Assembly: GCF_030035675.1 (NCBI RefSeq)
Contig: NC_084493.1
Location: 24,343,822-24,407,821 of the forward strand
Origin: Rhineura floridana
Lineage: Eukaryota; Chordata; Lepidosauria; Squamata; Rhineuridae
Direction of reading: 5' to 3'
Length of the DNA: 64,000 nucleotides
The position numbers and the translations under genes are program-made. This document shows, piece after piece, positions 57,201-63,947 of this stretch (its first letter is position 1; every line of letters begins with the position of its first letter). Under the pieces are notes generated by a model, which did not search any database, was not told where the DNA came from, and was given only the letters and a program-made list of their open reading frames with translations.

Positions 57201-58186
57201 GGGAATGGCCAGGGAGCGCAGGAGGAACAGGTAAGGGGGCTACTGTCCCTGAGCATGTGCTGCCAGAAGTGCTTGCCTCACATTGCCTGATGACAGGGCC
57301 GGCCCCAAGTAGCAGCCAGCTTGCAGCACGATCTTCTTCACTGTATACTCCACTGAATTCATTTGGGCTTGCTCCTAGGTTAATGAGTTTAGAGTTCCAG
57401 CCATTGTCTATTATTGCAAAAAGCACCTTAACAGATTTATAGTAGTGGACCCTAGTCCACAAAAACTGATGCCACAACAAATCTGCTTGACTTTCAGATG
57501 CCATAAGGCTCTTTGTAGGTTTAGATCAGGGGTAGCCAACCTGGTGCCCTCCAGCTGTTCTTGGAAACTACAACTCCCATCAGCCATGATCACTGGCCCT
57601 GCTGGCTGGGGCTGATGAGAGCTGGAGTCCAACACCAACCGGAAGGCACCAGGTTGGCTACCCCCATTTTAGATACAGGCTGCATACATTTAAATCACAT
57701 TTCCCCCACCCCCGAAGAATCCTGGGAAATGTAGTTTGTTAAGGTTGCTAGAAATTGTCACTCTATGAGGGATAAACTACAGTTACCAGGATTCTTTAGT
57801 AGGGGAATGTGTTTTAAATGTATGAAGTGTATGCAGCCATAGTACCATACCTTAAAAATTAGTTATGATTATGAAACGGCCCTCCCTCAGTCACATTTGA
57901 CAGACGAAAAGGCTAAAAAATCTTGGCAAGAACTGGGCTATGATTCTATTGGTTCCTAGCAGTATACTAAACCGCTCGGTTGTTTTGAATGGGAAAGGAG
58001 GAAGGCGAGGAAAGACTGGCCCTGGCAGCCCCCAGGGACATGGGTAGGAGGCACTTACCTCAGCATATGGCTTGTCTGCTTCGATCTGGACCATCGGATC
58101 ACTGCTTGCCAAGAGCTTGGCCACTTCACTGTTCTGGCCTAACTTGCCCCAGGCATAGTTCTGCACAGCACAGGCAAGGGGAAACA
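41991..58186 (-). CDS. MPI: MPI, mannose-6-phosphate isomerase (exons 2-8)
   Basis: Cytosolic zinc enzyme that interconverts fructose-6-phosphate and mannose-6-phosphate, feeding glycan synthesis; type I phosphomannose isomerase. Coding exons in transcript order: 58059-58186, 51101-51301, 49375-49516, 48087-48269, 47140-47313, 44583-44791 and 41991-42209. All junctions have GT-AG and matching phases. The total is 1256 nt; with a 16-nt first coding piece the protein is 423 aa, the human length. On that numbering the zinc ligands are Gln110 and His112 (SIQAHPTK), Glu137 (NHKPEM) and His276 (PHAYLYG), and the catalytic Arg295 lies in [10 protein letters not shown]; all are present. The protein ends FRACCLL as in human. 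The first exon was not recognised. No stop or frameshift is seen, so the gene looks functional. Confidence 0.97.
42285..42620. mobile_element. Fold-back DNA element, large copy
   Basis: Inverted arms: CATCTGCACTATGCATTTAA at about 42305-42325 and its complement near 42600-42620 (TTTAAATGTATAGTGCACAC). Inner arms are GAACTGTAGTCTGTTAAGGG and CCCTTAAACTACACTTCCC. Relatives at 57678-57838 and 58448-58640. Confidence 0.75.
42620..43083. other. MPI intron 7, unassigned
   Basis: AT-rich; nothing recognised. Confidence 0.6.
43084..43332. mobile_element. Tigger-like non-autonomous element
   Basis: Left end CAGGCATACCCCGCTTAACA, right end GTTAAAGCAGGGTGTGCCTG, with TA on both sides (43082-43083, 43333-43334). 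The end sequence is close to that of mammalian Tigger elements. No coding capacity. Confidence 0.88.
43335..44582. other. MPI intron 7, rest
   Basis: A SINE/LINE-like end around 44075-44128 (CCTTGGAGGAAGGATGGCAT, AATAAATAAATAAGG). Otherwise nothing recognised. Confidence 0.5.
44583..44791 (-). CDS. MPI: MPI exon with [17 protein letters not shown]
   Basis: Completes Asp, then [20 protein letters not shown] to DFSVMRIE; contains the catalytic Arg. Acceptor AG at 44792-44793 and donor GT at 44581-44582 (minus strand). 69 codons. Confidence 0.98.
44910..44985 (-). repeat. LINE 3' tail, L2 type
   Basis: TTTATTTATTTATTTATTTT then CCTCCCAGCAGGAGCCCAGG. Confidence 0.75.
45118..45308 (+). repeat. 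tRNA-derived SINE, well preserved
   Basis: GGCTGTAGCTCAGTGGGTAG (A box) and the CTTCAACTCC B-box relic, body GAGAGCCACTGCTCATCAGT, end CTGACTTGGTGTAAGGAAGC. It appears inserted in a hAT-like fold-back whose left arm is at 45068-45112. Confidence 0.88.
45484..45672 (+). repeat. tRNA-derived SINE, second copy in the same orientation
   Basis: CCGTAGTTTAGTGGTACAGC head, AGATTCAATCCCCGC B box, CCTCTGCCAGTCAGTGTAGA body. 175 bp downstream of the first copy. Confidence 0.88.
45887..46500. mobile_element. Solo LTR, retrovirus-like element
   Basis: A fossil LTR of 614 bp with TG...CA ends (TGTTGTGTCTCC at the left, GAGACTGACA at the right). It is flanked by CCTCC (45882-45886) and CCTCG (46501-46505), a 5-bp duplication with one mismatch. 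No internal region is present. It is related to the solo LTR at 53903 by the acidic stretch at its start and by a GCCTGACAGATTTACA block near its end. The diverged duplication suggests an older insertion than 53903. Confidence 0.75.
46595..46690. repeat. Palindromic repeat, copy 1
   Basis: CACTCTGGGTTTTAGTCC and GACTAAAACCCAGAGTG arms, plus GTCAGTGGAATCC / TGCTGACA, about 95 bp. A sister copy lies at 47738-47865. Confidence 0.8.
46735..46999. mobile_element. hAT-like element, tggcccttgg type
   Basis: Shares GTACAAAGGTCAACTCGTGG, the CCAGCATGTGGCACCCAGAA region and the GTTCCCCACCCCTGCCA end with the fuller copy at 47399-47706. Confidence 0.65.
47140..47313 (-). CDS. MPI: MPI exon with PHAYLYG
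   Basis: Completes Ala, then [20 protein letters not shown] to [10 protein letters not shown]; His276 (zinc) is in it. Acceptor TTCCACAG, donor GTGAGT. 57 codons. Human has two residues fewer or more around the variable AADTGKD segment. Confidence 0.97.
47399..47706. mobile_element. hAT-like element, complete, about 310 bp
   Basis: Left end AAGGGGTGGGGAGCCTC, right end AAAAAGGTTCCCTGCCCCTG. Inside are GGCCCTCAGAACTCTCCCCA and GCTTGCCTGGATGGAGGTTA. The same family is split by a BovB at 62390-63245. Confidence 0.75.
47738..47865. repeat. Palindromic repeat, copy 2
   Basis: GGTGGCTCCATGTCTGTGGA left, CACTGGCATGGAGCCACCAC right; the inner arms CGCTCTGGGTTTTAGTCC and GACTAAAACCCGGAGTG match copy 1. 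Confidence 0.85.
47913..48045. mobile_element. hAT-like fold-back element
   Basis: GAGCCTGTGGCCCTCCAGAT left; CATCTGGAGAGCTACAGCTT right. It ends about 40 bp from the donor of the 48087 exon. Confidence 0.75.
48087..48269 (-). CDS. MPI: MPI exon, [10 protein letters not shown] to RISQE
   Basis: Acceptor CTGCAG. Completes Asn, then 60 codons [20 protein letters not shown] ... [20 protein letters not shown] ... KRISQE plus one base. Donor GTTGGT is weaker than usual but phase-correct. Confidence 0.97.
48356..48496. mobile_element. hAT-like fold-back element
   Basis: CAGGGATGGAGAATCTGCAT left; GGACCACAGATTCCTCGTGC right. Confidence 0.75.
48849..49260. mobile_element. Fold-back DNA element, ggctgcatttgga type
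   Basis: GGCTGCATTTGGACAACACA and ATAAACTATGGTTTATCATC at the left; CACAATAAACTGTGGTTCC at the right. Same family as 39868-40251. It ends about 115 bp from the MPI exon at 49375. Confidence 0.65.
49375..49516 (-). CDS. MPI: MPI exon with HKPEM
   Basis: Starts after CCCTAAAG, 47 codons [20 protein letters not shown] ... EEIVAFLQ plus one base, donor GTAAGC. Contains zinc ligand Glu137. Confidence 0.97.
49517..49955. other. MPI intron 3, 3' part
   Basis: Nothing recognised. Confidence 0.6.
49960..50330 (+). mobile_element. LINE fragment, L2/CR1-like, decayed
   Basis: Translation around 50100-50155 gives [14 protein letters not shown], the C-terminal LINE motif, preceded by a GHPCDAF-like stretch. 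Confidence 0.6.
50648..50780. repeat. Dispersed palindromic repeat
   Basis: GGGTTGCATTCATCCAAGTC left and GACTAGCATTGAATACAACC right, inverted around GTCATGTCTG. Confidence 0.7.
51101..51301 (-). CDS. MPI: MPI exon, [10 protein letters not shown] to SIQAHPTK
   Basis: Acceptor TTCCTAG, donor GTAAGG. Exactly 67 codons; ends with zinc ligands Gln110 and His112 in SIQAHP. Confidence 0.98.
51360..51497. mobile_element. hAT-like fold-back element
   Basis: GGCCTGAGGAACCTGTGGCC left; GAAAGCCACAGGTTCCCCCA right. Confidence 0.8.
51625..51955 (-). mobile_element. CR1 LINE, ORF2 C-terminal fragment
   Basis: Minus strand reads [20 protein letters not shown] and [20 protein letters not shown], then broken frames down to the GHPRN-like region near 51660. 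No 3' UTR. Confidence 0.88.
52022..52345 (+). mobile_element. L2-like LINE fragment, decayed
   Basis: Plus-strand reading [11 protein letters not shown], then [12 protein letters not shown] and [13 protein letters not shown]: the L2 C-terminal domain with stops. Confidence 0.7.
52360..52690 (-). mobile_element. L2-related LINE 3' end (minus)
   Basis: Close match to 12708-13010: tail TTTATTTACTAAATTTATAT, CCTCCCAGTAGGAGCCCAGG and the block GGGATAAGTTCTCTGCTTAA. Confidence 0.85.
52691..52885 (+). mobile_element. L2-related LINE 3' tail (plus), head-to-head with the previous
   Basis: CCTCCTGCTGGGAGGAAGGG, GGGATAAATAAATATT and an (ACAA)n array at 52856-52875. With 52360-52690 it forms an imperfect inverted pair. 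Confidence 0.8.
53190..53515. mobile_element. hAT-like element, gggccgc type
   Basis: GGGCCGCATTCTCTTCTGGG and GTGGGCGGAGCAATAAGTGT; same family as 62045-62375. Confidence 0.65.
53662..55958 (-). mobile_element. BovB (RTE) LINE with internal deletion, split by an LTR
   Basis: A possible 8-bp duplication ATAAAAGT flanks it (53654-53661, 55959-55966). Minus-strand order: endonuclease end ([30 protein letters not shown], 55909-55595), linker ([20 protein letters not shown], 55552-55271), more linker (55144-54962), then an abrupt jump at about 54975 past the RT fingers and palm to [20 protein letters not shown] and the C-terminal domain, and the BovB 3' tail at 53662. The jump has a short ATATGCAG-like microhomology. 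The solo LTR at 53903-54475 sits in the 3' part. Confidence 0.9.
53903..54475. mobile_element. Solo LTR, retrovirus-like element, inserted in BovB
   Basis: Fossil LTR of 573 bp with TG...CA ends (TGTCATGGCCCC left, AGAGCTGACA right) and a perfect 5-bp target duplication ATAAC at 53898-53902 and 54476-54480, where the BovB sequence was continuous. No internal region is present. An acidic Ser/Glu/Asp-rich stretch begins at its 5' end, as in the related copy at 45887. Younger than the BovB that it interrupts. Confidence 0.88.
55967..56490. mobile_element. L2-like 3' tail and unassigned sequence
   Basis: 56050-56235 resembles a decayed L2 3' end (GAACTGTCTCCCCTGAGAGG, AAACCACCCTTGAGTGTG). The rest shows nothing. 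Confidence 0.5.
56500..56682 (-). repeat. tRNA-derived SINE
   Basis: Minus orientation: GATGGACCATTGATCCATCT, GGCAGCAGCTTTCCAAGG, B box as GGGGTTGAACCTGGG and the head near GCTGTACCACTGGGCTACTG. Confidence 0.88.
56686..56806. mobile_element. hAT-like fold-back element
   Basis: GAACCTGTAGCCCTCCAGAT left; CTACATCTGGAGGGCATC right. Confidence 0.75.
56807..57525. other. MPI intron 2, unassigned
   Basis: Nothing recognised on either strand. Confidence 0.5.
57527..57665. mobile_element. hAT-like fold-back, caggggtagcc type
   Basis: CAGGGGTAGCCAACCTGGTG left, CACCAGGTTGGCTACCCCC right: near-perfect terminal inverted repeats of a subfamily distinct from the ggggaacctgtggcc copies. A partner lies at 59213-59330. 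Confidence 0.88.
57678..57838. mobile_element. Fold-back DNA element, short copy
   Basis: GGCTGCATACATTTAAATCA left, TTTAAATGTATGAAGTGTAT then GCAGCC right; inner arms CTGGGAAATGTAGTTTGTTA and GGATAAACTACAGTTACCAG. Confidence 0.85.
58059..58186 (-). CDS. MPI: MPI exon 2, [14 protein letters not shown]
   Basis: Acceptor GCTTGCTCAG, donor GTAAGT. Completes Val, then 42 codons [20 protein letters not shown] through IEADKPYAE. The upstream open reading MFACS in the same frame is intron. The missing 16 nt or so (human MAAPR plus G) must be in an exon further right or beyond the window. Confidence 0.98.
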
Positions 58187-58214
58187 CTGAGCAAGCAAAC
58201 ACAGACAGAAACAG

Positions 58215-58330
58215 GAGGTTATTTATTTATTTATTTGTTTGTTTCATTTTTAAACCGCCCATAGCGAGTGGCTCTCTGGGCGGTGTACAAAAGATTAAAA
58301 TACAGAATATCACAATAATATTACCTGAGG
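58215..58330 (-). mobile_element. L2 LINE extreme 3' end
   Basis: TTATTTATTTATTTATTTGT, then AAACCGCCCATAGCGAGTGG and CTCTCTGGGCGGTGTACAAA, as at 4290-4325. It lies within 30 bp of the exon 2 acceptor. Confidence 0.88.
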
Positions 58331-58447
58331 ACACGACATGGGCGACCGCGGCTGGCATCTAGCATCACCCAACAGCTACTCAAACTCTCTTATGCTCGGA
58401 TACCCCCCATTGGGTAAGCCAGCCCATTCCCTTCTTAACCTACATCT

Positions 58448-58640
58448 TCACAAAGGCTCCCATCTGCACTGTACATTTAAAGAGGTATCATACCACTTTA
58501 TACCATCACAGCTTCCCCCAAAGCATCTTGGGAACTGTCATTGGTTAAAGGTCCTGAGAGTTGATAGAAGACTCCAACTCCCCTCCCAGAGCTACAGTTT
58601 CCAGAGTGGCTTCCCAGGGATGTTCAGTGTAGATGTTTTG
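58448..58640. mobile_element. Fold-back DNA element, left part
   Basis: CATCTGCACTGTACATTTAA, GCATCTTGGGAACTGTCATT; related to 42285-42620, with the right arm mostly lost. Confidence 0.75.
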
Positions 58641-58649
58641 ATGTTAGAT

Positions 58650-58751
58650 CAGGATGGGAAACCTTGGCCCTGCTGGACTACAGCTCCCATTGTCCCCAAC
58701 TATTGGCCATGCTGGCTGGGAGCTGATGGGAGTTGGAGTCCCAACAACACA
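58650..58751. mobile_element. hAT-like fold-back interrupted by CR1
   Basis: Left part to GGGAGTTGGAGTCCCAACAAC at 58751. The missing right end resumes at about 59079 (CATTTGGAGGACCACAGTTT), after the CR1. Confidence 0.8.
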
Positions 58752-59078
58752 GCGCATGGTTAAGCTATGGAACTCACTCCCACAAGAGGCACTGATGGCC
58801 ACCAACTTGGATGGCTTTAAAAGAGGATTAGACAAATTCATGAAGGATAAGGCTATCAGTGGCTACTAGCCATGATGGCTATGCTCTGCCTCCATAGTTG
58901 GATGTGGTATACTTCCAGATACCAGCTGCTGGAAACCACAGGAGGGGAGAGTGCTCTTTGCACTCAGGTCCTGCTTGCAGCTTTCCCATTGGGGCATCTG
59001 GTTGGCCACTGTGAGAACTGGATGGTGGACTAGATGGGCCGCTGGCCTGATCTAGCAGGTTCTTCTTATGTTCTTAAC
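58752..59078 (+). mobile_element. CR1 LINE 3' end inserted in the fold-back
   Basis: VKLWNSLPQEALMATNLDGF to DKAISGY, then the 3' UTR with GATCTAGCAGGTTCTTCTTA. Exactly fills the gap of the fold-back element. Confidence 0.9.
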
Positions 59079-59212
59079 ATTTGGAGGACCACAGTTTCCC
59101 TACAACAGCTCTAGAGACTGTGAATTCCTGGAATTCTGGAAACAACTAGTCTAGAACTGCTCTCTTATTCCAGGATGATAGAAGTGAATTCAGAGCTGGG
59201 GATCTCACTAGA

Positions 59213-59330
59213 GTAGCTTTCACCAACTTGATGAAACCCTCCAAACATTTTGGACTACATCTCCCATTGTTGGCTGGAAGTTGCAGTCCAAAACATCTAG
59301 AGGGCACCAGGTTGGCAAAGACTGCTCTAA
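59213..59330. mobile_element. hAT-like fold-back, caggggtagcc type
   Basis: GCTTTCACCAACTTGATGAA left; AGAGGGCACCAGGTTGGCAA right. Confidence 0.7.
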
Positions 59331-60095
59331 GGACTGCTAGTTCTCTTTCCACTCACTTCACCCTCGAAGTTGTCCATTCAACCTCAACAAATCAGAGCTT
59401 GATGCAAGTTCAAGGAGATTTTATTGCAAGACAACTAACTGCGCAAAGAGGCTGCAAGGCATCCCTCCATTCTGATCTTTTCTGGTATTCTATGTCTTCC
59501 ACAGTCATATTTCAATGGAGAGAAACAGAGGCAATGGAAGATTATGATGGTTACAGTTCCAAAATTCTCAGGACAGTCCATTTACTATAAATAGTTGGAG
59601 CACTTTGAAAGACCATCGTCACGTGCCTGACCTGGGCTTGGTGTCTAATTTGGGAATGCCAGAAGAATTGGCGCTAGCTGGAGTGCCCCAGAAGGCACCA
59701 AGCACCCATCCCTGGCATTTAAATAACCTTTCCGCAATGCCTGCTTTCAACTAAATTAAAACTCACATACATTGTCCCCCTATTGTTCTGGGATCAGTGT
59801 ACAGAAATACGCCCAGGCTACCTTATATACAGGCAGGGTGGGGGATGCTTGTTTGCTTGCATCTCTCCCTTCCACCTCCTTTACCTGCCACTGCTTGGCT
59901 TGGACTTCAGAAGACAAGGCCGTTGACTCCTCATGTCCACGTCCTGGCTGTGGGCCCAACAATGTGCCTTCACTTTGCTTTAAGGGCAGAAGGACTACTT
60001 AGAAGGAGGGGGCAATTCTCTGGTTGCCACACGCCTGAGACAAGCTGAGCACCTGGAGAAAGAGTGCACCAGCAATCTCCTGACGTGTCCTTGGA
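59331..60095. other. MPI upstream intron, unassigned
   Basis: Nothing recognised. No convincing MPI first exon (ATG, short, donor) seen on the minus strand. Confidence 0.5.
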
Positions 60096-60097
60096 AC

Positions 60098-60375
60098 AGG
60101 GGTGGGAAAGCTGCAGCCCCTCCACATGTTACTGGACTACAACTCCCATCATCCCTTGCCATAGGCCACACTGGTTGAAGCTGATGGGAGATGGCGTCCA
60201 GCAGCATCTGAAGAGCCACAGATTCCCAACACTAGATTATACAGTGGAGATGGTACAATTTTAAACAATGACAGGGCTACCAGAGAGTTCCCAACCCTAC
60301 GTTTTACAACAACCATTAAACAAACAGTAGGTTTAGCTCAGGGCAAACTCAAGGAGAATGGGAAACAGTGGCCCC
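60098..60375. repeat. hAT-like fold-back plus 150-bp unit, shared with 41.6 kb
   Basis: Fold-back 60098-60228, then GTGGAGATGGTACAATTTTA, CAGGGCTACCAGAGAGTTCC and TTTTACAACAACCATTAAAC as at 41710-41860. Confidence 0.8.
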
Positions 60376-60610
60376 AGCGTATGGGAGCTGGAGTCACCAG
60401 CATCTGGAGGGCCACATGTTCCCCACCTCTGCTTTAGGAGATAACAGCTGTCCACTGGATCATCCCAAAAGGTCTATCTCGTTCAGGACGGGGAACCTGT
60501 AACTGTCCAGATGTTGCACTCCAATTCCCATAAGCCCCAGCCAATGGTGAGGGATGATGGGAATTTGGAGTACAACCACATTTGGAGGGCCATGGGATTC
60601 CCCACCCTTG
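60376..60610. mobile_element. hAT-like fold-backs (half copy and full copy)
   Basis: 60376-60437 is a right arm (CATCTGGAGGGCCACATGTT). 60484-60610 is a full copy ending TTTGGAGGGCCATGGGATTC. Confidence 0.75.
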
Positions 60611-61235
60611 ACCAAGTGCAATATCCTGTTACCTATAGTCTATTGTCAAATCTATTTCACTGGATGATCCTGAAATTCTAGTGTTATGAGAGAAGGGAAG
60701 AAAAATTGTGCCATCCACTTTTTCCTCTTTTAAGGGAGCTTTATGCATAACTCAGAAGAATCATCCACTGCTTCTCCAGTCCACCAAGCTGTTTATCCTA
60801 TGAGACGAGAAGGTACTCCAGGTATTCTCCCTGGTTTAAGATCAGAAGTCAAAATAGAACAGTATGTACAGCCGCTATAGCACTGACCATCCTACCAGGC
60901 AGCACTATGGAAGCTGCACACATGGCTCTGTTCCTACCTATGGCTGTTCTTCCTGCGCTTACAGGGGCATTTGGTCACAACTATTACTCACCATTCATAA
61001 CTATGCCAGTGTTAAATTATAAAACTGCCTACTAAGACTGGAAGAGAGGGCAAGTGGTGTTCAGGGCCCAATTTAAATGGCTCCAATAAGGAAGCCAACA
61101 AAAGGCATGGCACATGCATTATTTCAACATAACACAACTCTATGCACTAATACATGTGCACAACCTGTACGCAAGCACATCCACATCCCAGGTGGAAAAC
61201 CCAATGATACACAGATGCTGAATGCATGTAGGACA
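60611..61235. other. MPI upstream region, mostly unassigned
   Basis: 60680-60745 is a short decayed CR1 piece (minus; ATTCTAGTGTTATGAGAGAA). The rest is not recognised. Confidence 0.5.
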
Positions 61236-61360
61236 GAGGAGGGGAAACTATGGCCCTCTAGATGTTGCTATACCTCAATTCCCATCGGCCCCAGCCAGCA
61301 TGGCTAATGGTCAGTGATGATGGGAGTTGTAGTCAAGCAACACCTGGAGGGACACATAAT
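61236..61360. mobile_element. hAT-like fold-back element
   Basis: GGAAACTATGGCCCTCTAGA left; CAAGCAACACCTGGAGGG right. Confidence 0.75.
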
Positions 61361-61604
61361 CTCGACCCCTGAATGAAACATCAACTAATTTATAGGGCAA
61401 CCCATTGCAAAGGAGGACAGAAGTTCCTGCATTTTTTATCGCTTCTTTCATGCTTGCAGGAAGCACAACCCACACCTGCTAAAATTCCCTCTTATGCTCA
61501 GCTGTTAAAATACACAGGAGAGGCATCCTGTCCTCCTTTGTAGCTGATCCATCTAGGCTGGATTAAAACAGTTCCCTGCATTCCCACAACCTGCCGATAT
61601 ATGG

Positions 61605-61982
61605 TGGGGAGAGCCTGGCTGGTAGTCCAGAGTCTGTGAGTTCAAATCCCCGCTCGTGTCTCCTGGGTGTCAAGGGCCAGCTAAAGATCACCCCCACAGT
61701 GAGTGGCTCAGGGGTTACATGCCCTGCCACCTGTGCAGCCGTGGGCAAGCTGCATAGTGCCAAGGAGCCTAGTTGCCCCCCAGCTGGCAGTTGCAGACAA
61801 GGAAGGGGCTGGGTTATGCAGCTGTGGCAAGCTGAGCAGGCCCTAGCCAGCTGGGGAGGCCTAGCCTCAGTGGGAGGCAATGGTAAACCCCCTCTGAATA
61901 CCGCTTACCATGAAAACCCTATTCATAGTGTAGCCGTAAGTTGGGATTGACTTGAAGGCAGTCCATTTCCATTTTCCTTGAC
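61605..61982 (+). repeat. Sauria-type SINE, full-length-like
   Basis: tRNA-like head with a B-box-like GAGTTCAAATCCCCGCTCG (about 61639-61657). The body ends in GGCAATGGTAAACCCCCTCT and ACCATGAAAACCCTATTCAT, and the BovB-like 3' tail GTTGGGATTGACTTGAAGGC follows. Such head-plus-BovB-tail structure is the Sauria SINE of squamates; about 375 bp. Confidence 0.88.
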
Positions 61983-62044
61983 CGTTATGAAGCTTTCGAG
62001 TTTATCGAAAACCTGAACATGTACAAGTGTACAGCATCTTAGTC

Positions 62045-62375
62045 CAAGGGGTGGGGAGTCTTTTGTCACTCTGAGGGCCGCAGTCCCTCACAAGGAACCT
62101 TTCTGGGGCCGCATGCTAGCAGTGGGTGGGGCCAGAAACAAAATTGGGTGGAGCAATTGATTTGACATAAGCCAGAGGTTTCCACACCCACACCCAATGA
62201 GGTAAGCAAGAGGCGCCGTCATCGTTCAAAGACACCTTCCAGCCAGGCAAAAAGGCTTGAAACCAAGCCACTTAGGGGTATGGCCTGGGGAGGGTGAGTC
62301 TCAAGGGCCAGATAAAGAGATCTGGAGGGTTGCATTTGGCCCCCGGGGCCTGAGATTTCTCACCCTTGATCTAGT
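62045..62375. mobile_element. hAT-like element, gggccgc type
   Basis: Left AGGGGTGGGGAGTCTTTTGT, right GGCCTGAGATTTCTCACCCT; inner GTGGGTGGGGCCAGAAACAA. Confidence 0.75.
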
Positions 62376-62384
62376 CCAAGTCAG

Positions 62385-62553
62385 GGGTGGGGAACCTCAA
62401 GCCTGGAGCCAAATGCACCCCTCCAGGCCTGTCTGTCCGGCCCTCAGAACTCTCCCCAGGCCACACCCTTCCTTAGTCCTCCTAAACCCATCAAGCGCTT
62501 TTGGTTTGATAATGCATCTTGCTTGCCTGGATGGAGGATAGCGAGCCTATTGT
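62385..62553. mobile_element. hAT-like element, left half (split by BovB)
   Basis: CAGGGGTGGGGAACCTCAAG to GCTTGCCTGGATGGAGGATA, ending in the target copy GAGCCTATTGT (62543-62553). Confidence 0.85.
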
Positions 62554-63109
62554 TTTTTGTTGTTATGTGCCTTCAAGTAGATTTCGACTTACGGCGACCC
62601 TATGAATTAGTGACCTCCAACAGCATCTGTTTTAAACCACCCTGTTCAGGTCTTGTAAGTTCAGGTCTGCGGCTTCCTTTATGGAATCAATCCATCTCTT
62701 GTTTGGCCTTCCTCTTTTTCTATTTCCTTTTGTTTTTCCAAGCATTATTGTCTTTTCTAGTGAATCATGTTTTCTCATTACGTGTCCAAAGTAGGATAAC
62801 CTCAGTTTCATCATTTTAGCTTCTAGTGATAGTTCTGGTTTAATTTGTTCTAACGCCCAATTGTTTGTCTTTTTCATGGTCCATGGTATCCGCAAAGCTC
62901 TCCTCCAACACCACATTTCAAACATGTTTATTTTTCTTTTGTCTGCTTTTTTCACGGTCTAAATTTCACATTCATACATAGAGATTGGAAATACCATGGT
63001 CTGAATGACCCTGACTTTAGTGTTCAGTGATACATCTTTGCATTTGAGGACCTTTTCTAGTTCTCTCAGAGCTGCCCTCCCCAGTCCTAGCCTTCTGATT
63101 TCTTGCCTA
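62554..63109 (-). mobile_element. BovB LINE 3' end, inserted in the hAT-like element
   Basis: Perfect 11-bp duplication GAGCCTATTGT at 62543-62553 and 63110-63120. Minus strand: [60 protein letters not shown] and the 3' tail at 62554-62640. 5' truncated. The frames are long and little decayed, so it is young. Confidence 0.95.
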
Positions 63110-63250
63110 GAGCCTATTGTACAAGGGCAAACATTTACATTTGTTGCTCCACCTACTTTTTTGGCTTCACCCATCACCGAGCTAGGGTCCTCGGGAGGTT
63201 GACCAGAAGGTAATGTGGCCCTTGGACTGAAAAACATTCCCCAGCCCACT
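63110..63250. mobile_element. hAT-like element, right half
   Basis: Resumes with GAGCCTATTGTACAAGGGCA and ends GAAAAACATTCCCCAGCCCA, matching the right half of 47399-47706. Confidence 0.85.
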
Positions 63251-63294
63251 CTAAGCTAAGCACAAGCTCAAATATAGGGCAATGTTTTACAACA

Positions 63295-63380
63295 TGCCAA
63301 ACCATTCGCCTACTCTGACTGGCAGCAACTCTCCGGGATGTCAGGCAGGGGTCTTCCTCATCACCTGCTATTCTGTCCTT
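63295..63380 (-). repeat. tRNA-derived SINE, body fragment
   Basis: TCTGACTGGCAGCAACTCTC and the CAGGCAGGGGTCTTCCTCAT block. Confidence 0.65.
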
Positions 63381-63449
63381 TTTGTATGAAGATGCCAAGG
63401 ACCATCTGCATGCCAATCTACATGTCGATCTTGTGCCTTTCTTAAAATG

Positions 63450-63940
63450 CAGGTTCAAGTTAGAAATACATTATCAGTTGCCTTGCAAAATAAATTTCTC
63501 CGTGCAACACACAGACAATCAAATATAAAACAAGGTTAAAAAACACAACAAAGTTACAGTCCATTCAACACCAAATCCAAACCTACCATAAAATAATAAA
63601 ACATAAATAAATGGAAACCACAATAACTAACAGAATCAACAAAAAGGGCTAAAACCACCTCATGTGATGTTTAAAACCAACCCCCACCAATCAGGAGTGA
63701 CTAATATGAAAACATTAAATGGGGTGAAGCATTTTTTTTTTAAGGCCTGGGAAAAATAACAGGACTTTGCTGGGCACTGAAAAAATCCTGTCAAGCATCA
63801 GGCAAGCCTCTGCAGAGAAAGCATTCCTTGGCTAAAGGGGCCACCGTGGAAGAGGCCCCTTTCCTGGTTGCTCCCCTCCGCACTTCAGACTGAGTGGGTG
63901 CTTGGAGAAGGACCTCCATTGATTCTCTTAGGGAGCCCTT
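63450..63940 (-). mobile_element. LINE 3' end, CR1/L3-like, decayed
   Basis: Adenine-rich plus-strand tract with AAAATAATAAAACATAAAT, then GAAAGCATTCCTTGGCTAAA and GGCCACCGTGGAAGAGGCCC, a block common at the C-terminal end of CR1/L3-type LINEs on the opposite strand. Confidence 0.6.
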
Positions 63941-63947
63941 CGCACTG

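Noticed and set aside
57891-58202. MFACS as the MPI start
   Set aside because: The bases before TGTTTCCC form a good acceptor (GCTTGCTCAG), so this Met is in the intron.
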